Shown here: positions 1 to 14,136 of the stretch, in pieces
Numbering within the stretch: position 1 is the first letter of the stretch
How the letters are laid out: each line of letters begins with the position of its first letter
Position numbers and translations under genes: made by a program
NCBI GenBank assembly: GCA_958298945.1
Contig: CATQJD010000111.1
Coordinates: forward strand, 2,232,001-2,296,000
Reading direction: 5' to 3'
DNA: 64,000 bases
Source of the DNA: Atherix ibis
Taxonomy: Eukaryota > Arthropoda > Insecta > Diptera > Athericidae
The notes under the pieces: model-generated
Databases searched by the model: none
What the model saw: the letters and a program-made list of their open reading frames with translations, nothing else
Told to the model about the DNA's origin: nothing

Positions 1-1619
1 CTCTTAAATATACTACTTCATATTCCTCTTAAATATACTACTTCATATTCCTCTTAAATATACTACTTCATATTCCTCTTAAACATAATACTTCATATTC
101 CTCTTAAACATACTACTTCATATTCCTCTTAAATATGCTACTTCATATTCCTCTTAAATATACAACTTCATATTAGTCTTAAATATACTGCTTCATATTC
201 CTCTTATATATATACAACTTCAGATTCCTCTTAAACATACTACTTCATATTCCTTTTAAATATACTACTTCATTTTAATCTTAAAACATACAACTTCATA
301 TTCCTCTTAAATATAATACTTCATATTCCTCTTAAATATACTACTTCATATTCCTCTTCGATATACTACTTCATATTCCTCTTAAAACATACTACTTCAT
401 ATTCCTCCTAAATATACTACTTCATATTCCTCTTGTATACTACTTCATATTCCTCTTATATATACTATTTCATATTCCTCTTAAATATACTACTTCATAT
501 TAATCTTAAACATAGTACTTCATATTCCTCTTAAATATACTACTTCATATTCCTCTTAAACATACTACTTCATATTCCTCTTAAATATACTACTTCATAT
601 TCCTCTTAAACATACTTCTTCATATTCGACTTAAATATACTACTTCATATTCCTCTTAAACATACTACTTCATATTCCTCTTAAATATACTACTTCATAT
701 TCCTCTTAAATTTACTACTTCATATTCCTCTTAAACATACTACTTCATATTCCTCTTAAACATACTACTTCATATTCCTCTTAAACATACTACTTCATAT
801 TGCTCTTAAATATACTACTTCATATTCGTCTTAAATTTACTACTTCATATTCCTCTTAAATATACTACTTCATATTCCTCTTAAACTTACTACTTTATAT
901 TCCTCTTAAATATACTACTTCATATTAGTCTTAAATATACAACTTCAGTTTCCTCTAAAATATACTACTTCATACTCCTCTTAAACATACTACTTCATAT
1001 TCCTCTTAAATATACTACTTTATATTCCTCTTAAACATACTACTTCATATTCCTCTTAAACATACTACTTCATATTCCTCCTAAACATACTACTTCATAT
1101 TCCTCTTAAATATACGACTTCATATTCCTCTTATATATACCACTTCATATTCCTCTTAAATATACTACTTCATATTCCTCTTAAATATACTACTTCATAT
1201 TCCTCTTAAATATACTACTTCATATTCCTCTTAAATATACTACTTCATATTCCTCTTGAACATACTACTTCATATTCCTCGTAAGCATACTACTTCATAT
1301 TCCTCTTAAGCATACTACTTAATATTCCTCTTAAATATACTACTTCATATTAGTCTTAAATATCCTACTTCATATTCCTCATAAATATACTGCTTCATAT
1401 TTCTCATAAACATACTACTTCATATTTCTCTTAAATATACTACTTCATAATCCTCTTAAATAAACTACTTCATATTGCTCTTAAATATACTACTTCATAT
1501 TCCTCTTAAACATACTACTTCATATTTCTCTTAAACATACTACTTCATATTCCTCTTAAATATACTACTTCATATTCCTCTTAAATATACTGCTTCATAT
1601 TCCTCTTAAATATACTACT

Positions 1620-1870
1620 TCATATTCCTCTTAAGCATACTACTTCAAATTCCTCTTAAACATACTACTTCATATTCCTCTAATATACTACTGCATATTC
1701 CTCTTAAACATACTACTTCATATTCCTCTAAAACATATTACTTCATATTCCTCTTAAGCATACTACTTCAAATGCCTCTTAAACATACTACTTCATATTC
1801 CTCTAATATACTACTGCATATTCCTCTTAAACATACTACTTCATATTCCTCTAAAACATACTATTTCATA
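1620..1870 (+). repeat. 123-bp local duplication (first copy)
   Basis: A five-monomer block repeats in tandem with a step of 123 bp: CTCTAATATACTACTGC has its AATATA at 1682 and again at 1805. The block is four 25-mers plus one 23-bp monomer made by losing two bases before AATATA. The preceding TTAAGCAT monomers with TTCAAAT at the end repeat with it. The same doubled block is present one HOR later near 5.6-5.8 kb, so this duplication is older than the duplication of the HOR. Confidence 0.85.
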
Positions 1871-2560
1871 TTCCTCTTAAACATACTACTTCATATTCCT
1901 CTTAAATATACTACTTCATATTCCTCTTAAATATACTACTACATATTCCTCTTAAACTTACAACTTCATGTTCCTCTTAAATATACTACTTCATATTAGT
2001 CTTAAATATACAACTTCATATTCCTCTTAAATATACTACTTCATATTCCTCTTAAACATACTACTTCATATTCCTCTTAAATATACTACTTCATATTCCT
2101 CATAAACATACTACTTCATATTCCTCTTAAATATACTACTTCATATTAGTCTTAAATATACTACTTCATATTCCTCTTAAATATACTACTTCATATTCAT
2201 CTTAAACATACTACTTCATATTCCTCTTAAATATACTACTTCATATTACTCTAAACATACTACTTCATATTCCTCTTAAATATACTATTTTATATTCCTC
2301 TTAAATTTACTACTTCATATTCCTCTTAAACATACTACTTCATATTCCTCTTAAACATACTACTTCATATTCCTTTTAAACATTCTATTTCATATTCCTC
2401 TTAAATATACTACTTTATATTCCTCTTAAATTTACTACTTCATATTCCTCTTAAACATACTACTTCATATTCCTCTTAAACATACTACTTCATATTCCTC
2501 TTAGACATACTACTTCATATTCCTCTTAAATATACTATTTCATATTCCTCTTAAATATAC

Positions 2561-4540
2561 AACTTCATATTCCTCTTAAAAAAACTACTTCATATTCCTC
2601 TTAAATATACTACTCCATATTTCTCTTAAACATACTACTTCATATTCCTCTTAAACATACTACTTCATATTCCTCTTAAATATACTACTTCATATTAGTC
2701 TTAAATATACAACTTCATATTCCTCTTAAATTTACTACTTCATATTCCTCTTAAACATACTACTTCATATTCCTCTTAAATATACTAATATACTTCATAT
2801 TCCTCTTAAATATACTACTTCATATTCCTCTTAAATATACTACTTCATATTCTTCTTAAATATACTACTTCATATTCCTCTTAAACATACTACTTCATAT
2901 TCCTCTTAAATATACTATTTCATATTCCTCTTACACATACTACTTCATATTCCTCTTAAACATACTACTTCATATTCCTCTTAAATATACTACTTCATAT
3001 TCCTCTTACATATACAACTTCATATTAGTCTTAAATATACTGCTTCATATTCCTCTTATATATACAACTTCAGATTCCTCTTAAACATACTACTTCATAT
3101 TCCTCTTAAATATACTACTTTATTTTAATCTTAAAACATACAACTTCATATTCCTCTTAAATATAATACTTCATATTCCTCTTAAATATACTACTTCATA
3201 TTCCTCTTAGATATACTACTTCATATTCCTCTTAAAACATACTACTTCATATTCCTCCTAAATATACTACTTCATATTCCTCTTAAATACTACTTCATAT
3301 TCCTCTCATATATACTACTTCATATTCCTCTTAAATATACTACTTCATATTAATCTTAAATATACTACTTCATATTCCTCTTAAATTTACTACTTCATAT
3401 TCCTCTTAAACACACTACTTCATATTCCTCTTAAACATACTACTTCATATTCCTCCTAAACATACTACTTCATATTCCTCTTAAACATACTACTTCATAT
3501 TCCTCTTAAACATACGACTTCATATTTCTCTTAAACATACTACTTCATATTCCTCTTAAAAAAACTACTTCATATTCCTCTTAAATATACTACTTCATAT
3601 TTCTCTTAAACATACTACTTCATATTCCTCTTAAACATACTACTTCATATTCCTCTTAAATATACTACTTCATATTAGTCTTAAATATACAACTTCATAT
3701 TCCTCTTAAATTTACTACTTCATATTCCTCTTAAACATACTACTTCATATTCCTCTTAAATATACTAATATACTTCATATTCCTCTTAAATATACTACTT
3801 CATATTCCTCTTAAATATACTACTTCATATTCCTCTTAAATATACTACTTCATATTCCTCTTGAACATACTACTTCATATTCCTCTTTAATATACTATTT
3901 CATATTCCTCTTAAACATACTACTTCATATTCCTCTTAAACATACTACTTCATATTCCTCTTAAATATACTACTTCATATTCCTCTTAAATATACAACTT
4001 CATATTAGTCTTAAATATACTGCTTCATATTTCTCTTATATATACAACTTCAGATTCCTCTTAAACATACTACTTCATATTCCTCTTAAATATACTACTT
4101 TATTTTAATCTTAAAACATACAACTTCATATTCCTCTTAAATATAATACTTCATATTCCTCTTAAATATACTACTTCATATTCCTCTTAGATATACTACT
4201 TCATATTCCTCTTAAAACATACTACTTCATATTCCTCCTAAATATACTACTTCATATTCCTCTTAAATACTACTTCATATTCCTCTCATATATACTACTT
4301 CATATTCCTCTTAAATATACTACTTCATATTAATCTTAAATATACTACTTCATATTCCTCTTAAATTTACTACTTCATATTCCTCTTAAACACACTACTT
4401 CATATTCCTCTTAAACATACTACTTCATATTCCTCTTAAACATACTACTTCATATTCCTCTTAAACATACTACTTCATATTCCTCTTAAACATACGACTT
4501 CATATTTCTCTTAAACATACTACTTCATATTCCTCTTAAA
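2561..4540 (+). repeat. 980-bp tandem duplication, two copies
   Basis: Positions about 2561-3540 and 3541-4520 are a tandem pair, with matching running on to about 4540. Shared markers spaced exactly 980 bp apart include the AAAAAAACTAC monomer (about 2578 and 3558), the 30-bp TACTAATATAC monomer (2781 and 3761) and CAGATTCC (3071 and 4051). Only scattered differences are visible (for example ACTCC at about 2613 against ACTTC in the second copy). Upstream of about 2560 and downstream of about 4540 the 980-bp register is lost, which places the junctions. The third HOR copy near 6.6-7.4 kb has no such doubling, so the event is later than the HOR itself. Confidence 0.88.
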
Positions 4541-5569
4541 TATACTACTTCATATTCCTCTTAAACATACTACAACATATTCCTCTTAAATATACTACTT
4601 CATATTCCTCTTAAACATACTTCTTCATATTCTACTTAAATATACTACTTCATATTCCTCTTAAACATACTACTTCATATTCCTCTTAAATATACTACTT
4701 TATATTCCTCTTAAACATACTACTTCATATTCCTCTTAAACATACTACTTCATATTCCTCTTAAACATACTACTTCATATTGCTCTTAAACATACTACTT
4801 CATATTCCTCTTAAATATACTATTTCATATTCCTCTTAAATATACTACTTCATATTCGTCTTAAACTTACTACTTCATATTCCTCTTAAATATACTACTT
4901 CATATTAGTTTTAAATATACAACTTCAGTTTCCTCTTAAATATACTACTTCATACTCCTCTTAAAGATACTACTTCATATTCCTCTTAAATATACTACTT
5001 CATATTCCTCTTAAACATACTACTTCATATTCCTCCTAAACATACTACTTCATATTCCTCTTAAACATACTACTTCATATTCCTCTTAAATATACGACTT
5101 CATATTCCTCTTAAATATACTACTTCATATTCCTCTTAAATATACTACTTCATATTCCTCTTAAATATACTATTTCATATTCCTCTTAAATATACTACTT
5201 CATATTCCTTGTAAGCATACTACTTCATATTCCTCTTAAGCATACTACTTAATATTCCTCTTAAATATACTACTTCATATTAGTCTTAAATATCCTACTT
5301 CATATTCCTCATAAATATACTGCTTCATATTTCTCATAAACATACTACTTCATATTTCTCTTAAATATACTACTTCATAATCCTCTTAAATAAACTACTT
5401 CATATTGCTCTTAAATATACTACTTCATATTCCTCTTAAACATACTACTTCATATTTCTCTTAAACATACTACTTCATATTCCTCTTAAATATACTACTT
5501 CATATTCCTCTTAAATATAATGCTTCATATTCCTCTTAAATATACTACTTCATATTCCTCTTAAGCATA

Positions 5570-5800
5570 CTACTTCAAATTCCTCTTAAACATACTACTT
5601 CATATTCCTCTAATATACTACTGCATATTCCTCTTAAACATACTACTTCATATTCCTCTAAAACATACTACTTCATATTCCTCTTAAGCATACTACTTCA
5701 AATGCCTCTTAAACATACTACTTCATATTCCTCTAATATACTACTGCATATTCCTCTTAAACATACTACTTCATATTCCTCTAAAACAAACTATTTCATA
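5570..5800 (+). repeat. 123-bp local duplication (second HOR copy)
   Basis: The same doubled five-monomer block as near 1.7 kb: CTCTAATATACTACTGC recurs with its AATATA at 5612 and 5735, again 123 bp apart. The distance to the first copy (3,930 bp) equals the distance between the GTAAGCAT markers at 1281 and 5211, so it moved as part of the HOR. In the third HOR copy (8.3-9 kb) the doubled block is not seen; it was either lost there or never present. Confidence 0.82.
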
Positions 5801-7279
5801 TTCCTCTTAAACATACTACTTCATATTCCTCTTAAATATACTACTTCATATTCCTCTTAAATATACTACTTCATATTCGTCTTAAACTTACTACTTCATA
5901 TTCCTCCTAAATATACTACTTCATATTAGTCTTAAATATACAACTTCATATTCCTCTTAAATATACTACTTCATATTCCTCTTAAACATACTACTTCATA
6001 TTCCTCTTAAATATACTACTTCATATTCCTCATAAACATACTACTTCATATTCCTCTTAAATATACTACTTCATATTAGTCTTAAATATACTACTTCATA
6101 TTCCTCTTAAATATACTACTTCATATTCATCTTAAACATACTACTTCATATTCCTCTTAAATATACTACTTCATATTCCTCTTAAAGATACTACTTCATA
6201 TTCCTCTTAAATATACTACTTTATATTTTTCTTAAATTTACTACTTCATATTCCTCTTAAACATACTACTTCATATTCCTCTTAAACATACTACTTCATA
6301 TTCCTTTTAAACATTATATTTCATATTCCTCTTAAATATACTACTTTATATTCCTCTTAAATTTACTACTTCATATTCCTCTTAAACATACTACTTCATA
6401 TTCCTCTTAAACATACTACTTCATATTCCTCTTAAACATACTACTTCATATTCCTCTTAAATATACTATTTCATATTCCTCTTAAATATACTACTTTATA
6501 TTCCCCTTAAATATACAACTTCATATGCCTCTTAAATATACTACTTCATATTCCTCTTAAACTTACTACTTCATATTCCTCTTAAATATACTACTTCATA
6601 TTAGTCTTAAATATACAACTTCATATTCCTCTTAAAAAAACTACTTCATATTCCTCTTAAATATACTACTTCATATTTCTCTTAAACATACTACTTCATA
6701 TTCCTCTTAAACATACTACTTCATATTCCTCTTAAATAAACTACTTCATATTAGTCTTAAATATACAACTTCATATTCCTCTTAAATTTACTACTTCATA
6801 TTCCTCTTAAACATACTACTTCATATTCCTCTTAAATATACTAATATACTTCCTATTCCTCTTAAATATACTACTTCATATTCCTCTTAAATATACTACT
6901 TTATATTCCTCTTAAATATACTACTTCATATTCCTCTTAAACATACTACTTCATATTCCTCTTAAATATACTACTTCATATTCCTCTTAAACATACTACT
7001 TCATATTCCTCTTAAACATACTACTTCATATTCCTCTTAAATATACTACTTCATATTCCTATTAAATATACAACTTCATATAAGTCTTAAATATACTGCT
7101 TCATATTCCTCTTATATATACAACTTCAGATTCCTCTTAAACATACTACTTCATATTCCTCTTAAATATACTACTTCATTTTAATCTTAAAACATACTAC
7201 TTCATATTCCTCTTAAATATAATACTTCATATTCCTCTTAAATATACTACTTCATATTCCTCTTAGATATACTACTTCA

Positions 7280-7330
7280 TATTCCTCTTAAAACATACTA
7301 CTTCATATTAATCTTAAATATACTACTTCA
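7280..7330 (+). repeat. 98-bp monomer deletion in the third copy of HOR I
   Basis: Copies at 3.2-3.35 kb and 4.2-4.35 kb carry CTCCTAAATATAC, a 23-bp TCTTAAATACTAC monomer and a CTCTCATATATAC monomer between the AAAACATAC monomer and the TTAATCTTAAATATAC monomer. In the copy at about 7.3 kb these are missing. The spacing from 4616 to 7594 is 2,978 bp instead of 3,076 bp, a loss of 98 bp, which equals three 25-mers plus one 23-mer. The loss is therefore of whole monomers, in register. Confidence 0.75.
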
Positions 7331-10300
7331 TATTCCTCTTAAATTTACTACTTCATATTCCTCTTAAACACACTACTTCATATTCCTCTTAAACATACTA
7401 CTTCATATTCCTCTTAAACATACTACTTCATATTCCTCTTAAACATACTACTTCATATTCCTCTTAAACATACGACTTCATATTTCTCTTAAACATACTA
7501 CTTCATATTCCTCTTAAATATACTACTTCATGTTCCTCTTAAACATACTACAACATATTCCTCTTAAATATACTACTTCATATTCCTCTTAAACATACTT
7601 CTTCATATTCTACTTAAATATACTACTTCATATTCCTCTTAAACATACTACTTTATATTCCTCTTAAATATACTACTTCATATTCCTCTTAAATTTACTA
7701 CTTCATATTCCTCTTAAACATACTACTTCATATTCCTCTTAAACATACTACTTCATATTACTCTTAAACATACTACTTCATATTGCTCTTAAACAGACTA
7801 CTTCATATTCCTCTTAAATATACTATTTCATATTCCTCTTAAATATACTACTTCATATTCCTCTTAAATATACTACTTCATATTCTTCTTAAATATACTA
7901 CTTCATATTTCTCTTAAACTTACTACTTCATATTCCTCTTAAATATACTACTTCATATTAGTCTTAAATATACAACTTCAGTTTCCTCTTAAATATACTA
8001 CTTCATACTCCTCTTAAACATACTACTTCATATTCCTCTTAAATATACTACTTCATATTCCTCTTAAACATACTACTTCATATTCCTCTTACACATACTA
8101 CTTCATATTCCTGTTAAACATACTACTTCATATTCGTCTTAAATATACGACTTCATATTCCTCTTAAATATACTACTTCATATTCCTCTTAAATATACTA
8201 CTTCATATTCCTCTTAAATATACTACTTCATATTCCTCTTAAATATACTACTTCATATTCCTCTTAAATATACTGCTTCATATTCCTCTTAAACATACTA
8301 CTTCATATTCCTCGTAAGCATACTACTTCATATTCCTCTTAAGCATACTACTTAATATTCCTCTTAAATATACTACTTCATATTAGTCTTAAATATCCTA
8401 CTTCATATTCCTCATAAAAATACTGCTTCATATTCCTCATAAACATACTACTTCATATTTCTCTTAAATATACTACTTCATATTCCTCTTAAATAAACTA
8501 CTTCATATTCCTCTTAAATATACTACTTCATATTCCTCTTAAATATACAACTTCATATTCCTCTTAAATGTACTACTGCATATTCCTCTTAAACATACTA
8601 CTTCATAGTTCTCTTCAACATACTGCTTCATATTCCTCTTAAACATACTACTTTATATTCCTCTTAAACATACTACTTCATATTCCTCTTACACATACTA
8701 CTTCATATTCCTCTTAAATATACTACTTCATATTCCTCTTAAATATACAACTTCATATTCCTCTTAAATGTACTACTGCATATTCCTCTTAAACATACTA
8801 CTTCATATTTCTCTTAACATACTACTTCATATTCCTCTGAAACATACTACTTCATATTCCTCTTAAACATACTACTTCATATTCCTCTTAAATATACTAC
8901 TTCATATTCCTCTTAAATATACTACTGCATATTCCTCTTAAACATACTACTTCATATTCCTCTTAAATATACTACTTCATATTCCTTTTAAACATACTAC
9001 TTCATATTCCTCTTAAATATATTACTGCATATTTCTCTTATACATACTACTTCATATTCCACTTAAACATACTACTTCATATTCCTCTTAAACATACTAC
9101 TTCATATTCCTCTTAAACATACTACTCCATATTCCTCTTAAACATACAACTTCATTTTCCTCTTAAACTTCATATTCCTCTTAAACATACTACTTCATAT
9201 TCCTCTTAAGCATACTACTTCATATTCCTCTTAAATATACTACTTCATATTCCTCTTAAACAACCTACTTCATATTCTTCTTAAACATACTACTTTATAT
9301 TCCTCTTAAACGACCTACTTCATATTCCTCTTAAACATACTACTTCATATTCCTCTTAAACATACAACTTCATATTTCTCTTAAACATACTACTTTATAT
9401 TTCTCTTAAACAAACTACTTCATATTCCTCTTAAACATACTACTTCACATTCCTCTGAAACATACTATTTCATATTCCTCTTAAACATACTACTTCTATT
9501 CCTCTTAAATATACTACTTCATATTCCTCTTAAACGTACTACTTCATATTCCTCTAAAACGTACTACTTCATATTCCTCTTAAACATACTACTTCATATT
9601 CCTTTTAAATATACTACTTCATATTCCTCTTAAATATACTACTTCATATTCTTCATAAACATACAAGTTTATATTCCTCTTCAATATACTACTTCATATT
9701 CATCTTAAACATACTACTTCATATTCCTCTTAAACATACATCTTTATATTCCTATTCAACATACTACTTCATATTCCTCTTAATCATACTACTTCATATT
9801 CCTCTTAAACATACTATCGCATATTCCTCTTAAACATACTACTTCATATTACTCTTTAACATACTACTTCATATTCTTCTTAAACATACTACTTCATATT
9901 CCTCTTAAATATACTACTTCATATGCCTCTTAAATATACTACTTCATATTCCTCTTAAATATACTACTTCATATTCCTCTAAAACATACTACTGCATATT
10001 CCTCTTAAACATACTACTTCATATTTCTCTTAAACATACTACTTCATATTCCTCTTAAACATACTACTTCATATTCCTCTTAAACATACTACTTCATATT
10101 CCTCTTAAATATACTACTGCATATTCCTCTTAAATATACTACTTCATATTCCTCTTAAACATGCTACTTCATATTCCTCTTAAATATACTACTTCATATT
10201 CCTTTTAAACATACTACTTCATATTCCTCTTAAATATACTACAGCATATTCCTCTTAAACATACTACTCCATATTCCTCTCAAACATACTACTTCATATT

Positions 10301-12394
10301 CCTCTTAAACATACTACTTCATATTCCTCTTAAACATGCTACTTCATATTCCTCTTAAACATACTACTTCATATTCCTCTTAAACATACTACTTCATAAT
10401 TCTCTTCAACATACTACTTCATATTCTCTCTTAAACATACTACTTCATATTCCTCTTAAACATACTACTTCATATTCCTCTTAAACATACTACTTCATAT
10501 TCCTCTTAAACATACTACTTCATATTTCTCTTAAACATACTACTTCATATTCCTCTTAAACATACTACTTCATATTCCTCTTAAACATACTACTTCATAT
10601 TCCTCTTAAATATACTACTGCATATTCCTCTTAAATATACTACTTCATATTCCTCTTAAACATGCTACTTCATAATACTCTTAAACATACTACTTCATAT
10701 TTCTCTTAAACGTACTACTTCATATTCCTCTTAAACTTCATATTCCTCTTAAAAATACTACTTCATATTCCTCTTAAACATTCTACTTCATATTCTTCTG
10801 AAACATACTATTTTATATTCCTCTTCAACATACTACTTTATATTCCTCTTAAACATACTACTTCATAATTCTCTTCAACATACTGCTTCATATTCCTCTT
10901 AAACATACTACTTCATATTCCTCTTAAACATACTACTTCATATTCCTCTTACACATACTACTTCATATTCCTCTTAAATATACTACTTCATATTCCTCTT
11001 AAATATACAACTTCATATTCCTCTTAAATGTACTACTGCATATTCCTCTTAAACATACTACTTCATATTTCTCTTAAACATACTACTTCATATTCCTCTG
11101 AAACATACTACTTCATATTCCTGTTAAACATACTACTTCATGTTCCTCTTAAATATACTACTTCATATTCCTCTTAAATATACTACTGCATATTCCTCTT
11201 AAACATACTACTTCATATTCCTCTTAAATATACTACTTCATATTCCTTTTAAACATACTACTTCATATTCCTCTTAAATATATTACTGCATATTTCTCTT
11301 ATACATACTACTTCATATTCCTCTTAAACATACTACTTCACATTCCTCTTAAACATACTACTTCATATTCCCCTTAAACATACTACTCAATATTCCTCTT
11401 AAACATACAACTTCATTTTCCTCTTAAACTTCATATTCCTCTTAAACATACTACTTCATATTCCTCTTAAATATACTACTTCATATTCCTCTTAAACAAC
11501 CTACTTCATATTCCTCTTAAACATACTACTTTATATTCCTCTTAAACGACCTACTTCATATTCCTCTTAAACATACTACTTCATATTCCTCTTAAACATA
11601 CAACTTAATATTTCTCTTAAACATACTACTTTATATTTCTCTTAAACAACCTACTTCATATTCCTCTTAAACATACTACTTCACATTCCTCTGAAAAATA
11701 CTATTTCATATTCCTCTTAAACATACTACTTCTATTCCTCTTAAATATACTACTTCATATTCCTCTTAAACGTACTACTTCATATTCCTCTTAAACGTAC
11801 TACTTCATATTCCTCTTAAACATACTACTTCATATTCCTTTTAAATATACTACTTCATATTCCTCTTAAATATACTACTTCATATTCTTCTTAAACATAC
11901 AAGTTTATATTCCTCTTAAATATTCTACTTCATATTCCTCTTAAACATACTACTTCATATTCCTCTTAAACATACATCTTTATATTCCTATTCAACATAC
12001 TACTTCATATTCCTCTGAATCATACAACTTCATATTCCTCTTAAACATACTATCGCATATTCCTCTTAAACATACTACTTCATATTACTCTTTAACATAC
12101 TACTTCATATTCCTCTTAAACATACTACTTCATATTCCTCTTAAATATACTACTTCATATGCCTCTTAAATATACTACTTCATATTCCTCTTAAATATAC
12201 TACTTCATATTCCTCTAAAACATACTACTGCATATTCCTCTTAAACATACTACTTCATATTTCTCTTAAACATACTACTTCATATTCCTCTTAAACATAC
12301 TACTTCATATTCCTCTTAAACATACTACTTCATATTCCTCTTAAATATACTACTGCATATTCCTCTTAAATATACTACTTCATATTCCTCTTAA

Positions 12395-12425
12395 ACATGC
12401 TACTCCATATATTTTTCTTAAATAT
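12395..12425 (+). repeat. Unique 27-bp monomer
   Basis: Here CTACTCCATAT runs on as ATTTTTCTTAAATATAC where other copies have ATTCCTCTTAAATATAC. The monomer is two bases longer and has a run of five T. The equivalent monomer one HOR later (about 15.11 kb) is a normal 25-mer, so this is a private mutation of this copy. Confidence 0.7.
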
Positions 12426-13186
12426 ACTACTTCATATTCCTTTTAAACATACTACTTCATATTCCTCTTAAATATACTACAGCATATTCCTCTTAAACAT
12501 ACTACTCCATATTCCTCTCAAACATACTACTTCATATTCCTCTTAAACATACTACTTCATATTCCTCTTAAACATGCTACTTCATATTCCTCTTAAACAT
12601 ACTACTTCATATTCCTCTTAAACATACTACTTCGTAATTCTCTTCAACATACTACTTCATATTCCTCTTGAACATACTACTTCATATTCCTCTTAAACAT
12701 ACTACTTCATATTCCTCTTAAACATACTACTTCATATTCCTCTTAAACATACTACTTCATATTTCTCTTAAACATACTATTTCATATTTCTCTTAAACAT
12801 ACTACTTCATATTCCTCTTAAACATACTACTTCATATTCCTCTTAAATATACTACTGCATATTCCTCTTAAATATACTACTTCATATTCCTCTTAAACAT
12901 GCTACTTCATATTCCTCTTAAACATGCTACTTCATATTTCTCTTAAACGTACTACTTCATATTCCTCTTAAACTTCATATTCCTCTTAAAAATACTACTT
13001 TATATTCCTCTTAAACATTCTACTTCATATTCTTCTGAAACATACTATTTTATATTCCTCTTCAACATACTACTTTATATTCCTCTTAAACATACTACTT
13101 CATAATTCTCTTCAACATACTGTTCATATTCCTCTTAAACATACTACTTCATATTCCTCTTAAACATACTACTTCATATTCCTCTT

Positions 13187-14136
13187 ACACATACTACTTC
13201 ATATTCCTCTTAAATATACTACTTCATATTCCTCTTAAATATACAACTTCATATTCCTCTTAAATGTACTACTGCATATTCCTCTTAAACATACTACTTC
13301 ATATTTCTCTCAAACATACTACTTCATATTCCTCTGAAACATACTACTTCATATTCCTCTTAAACATACTACTTCATATTCCTCTTAAATATACTACTTC
13401 ATATTCCTCTTAAATATACTACTGCATATTCCTCTTAAACATACTACTTCATATTCCTCTTAAATATACTACTTCATATTCCTTTTAAACATACTACTTC
13501 ATATTCCTCTTAAATATATTACTGCATATTTATATTATACATACTACTTCATATTCCACTTAAACATACTACTTCATATTCCTCTTAAACATACTACTTC
13601 ATATTCCTCTTAAACATACTACTTCATATTCCTCTTAAACATACTACTTCATATTCCTCTTACACATACTACTTCATATTCCTCTTAAATATACTACTTC
13701 ATATTCCTCTTAAATATACAACTTCATATTCCTCTTAAATGTACTACTGCATATTCCTCTTAAACATACTACTTCATATTTCTCTTAAACATACTACTTC
13801 ATATTCCTCTGAAACATACTACTTCATATTCCTGTTAAACATACTACTTCATATTCCTCTTAAATATACTACTTCATATTTCTCTTAAATATACTACTGC
13901 ATATTCCTCTTAAACATACTACTTCATATTCCTCTTAAATATACTACTTCATATTCCTTTTAAACATACTACTTCATATTCCTCTTAAATATATTACTGC
14001 ATATTTCTCTTATACATACTACTTCATATTCCTCTTAAACATACTACTTCATATTCCTCTTAAACATACTACTTCATATTCCCCTTAAACATACTACTCC
14101 ATATTCCTCTTAAACATACAACTTCATTTTCCTCTT
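13187..14136 (+). repeat. 475-bp tandem duplication inside HOR II
   Basis: The block starting with the ACACAT monomer at 13187 restarts at 13662. The step is 475 bp, exactly 19 monomers of 25 bp. It includes the CAACTTC, AATGTACTACTGC and ATATTACTGCATATTT monomers, the last at about 13.51 kb and 13.99 kb. Both neighbouring HOR copies carry the block once, so this doubling is specific to this copy and later than the HOR amplification. Confidence 0.85.

Larger units (their letters stand above)
1..8500 (+). repeat. Domain I: higher-order repeat of about 3.0-3.1 kb
   Basis: Rare variant monomers recur in the same order. The marker CAACTTCAGATTCC has its CAGATT at 221, 3071, 4051 and 7127. The 3071 to 4051 step is a nested duplication, and 4051 to 7127 is 3,076 bp. 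A GTAAGCAT monomer followed by TTAAGCAT with TTAATATT recurs at 1281, 5211 and 8314. A 30-bp monomer containing TACTAATATAC recurs at 2781, 3761 and 6837. The domain is marked by monomers with TTAGTC or TTAATC in place of TTCCTC, which I do not see after about 8.4 kb. It also lacks the 18-bp monomer common in the rest of the window. Identity between copies is visibly below that of the 3,091-bp block at 40-49 kb, so this looks older. Confidence 0.85.
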
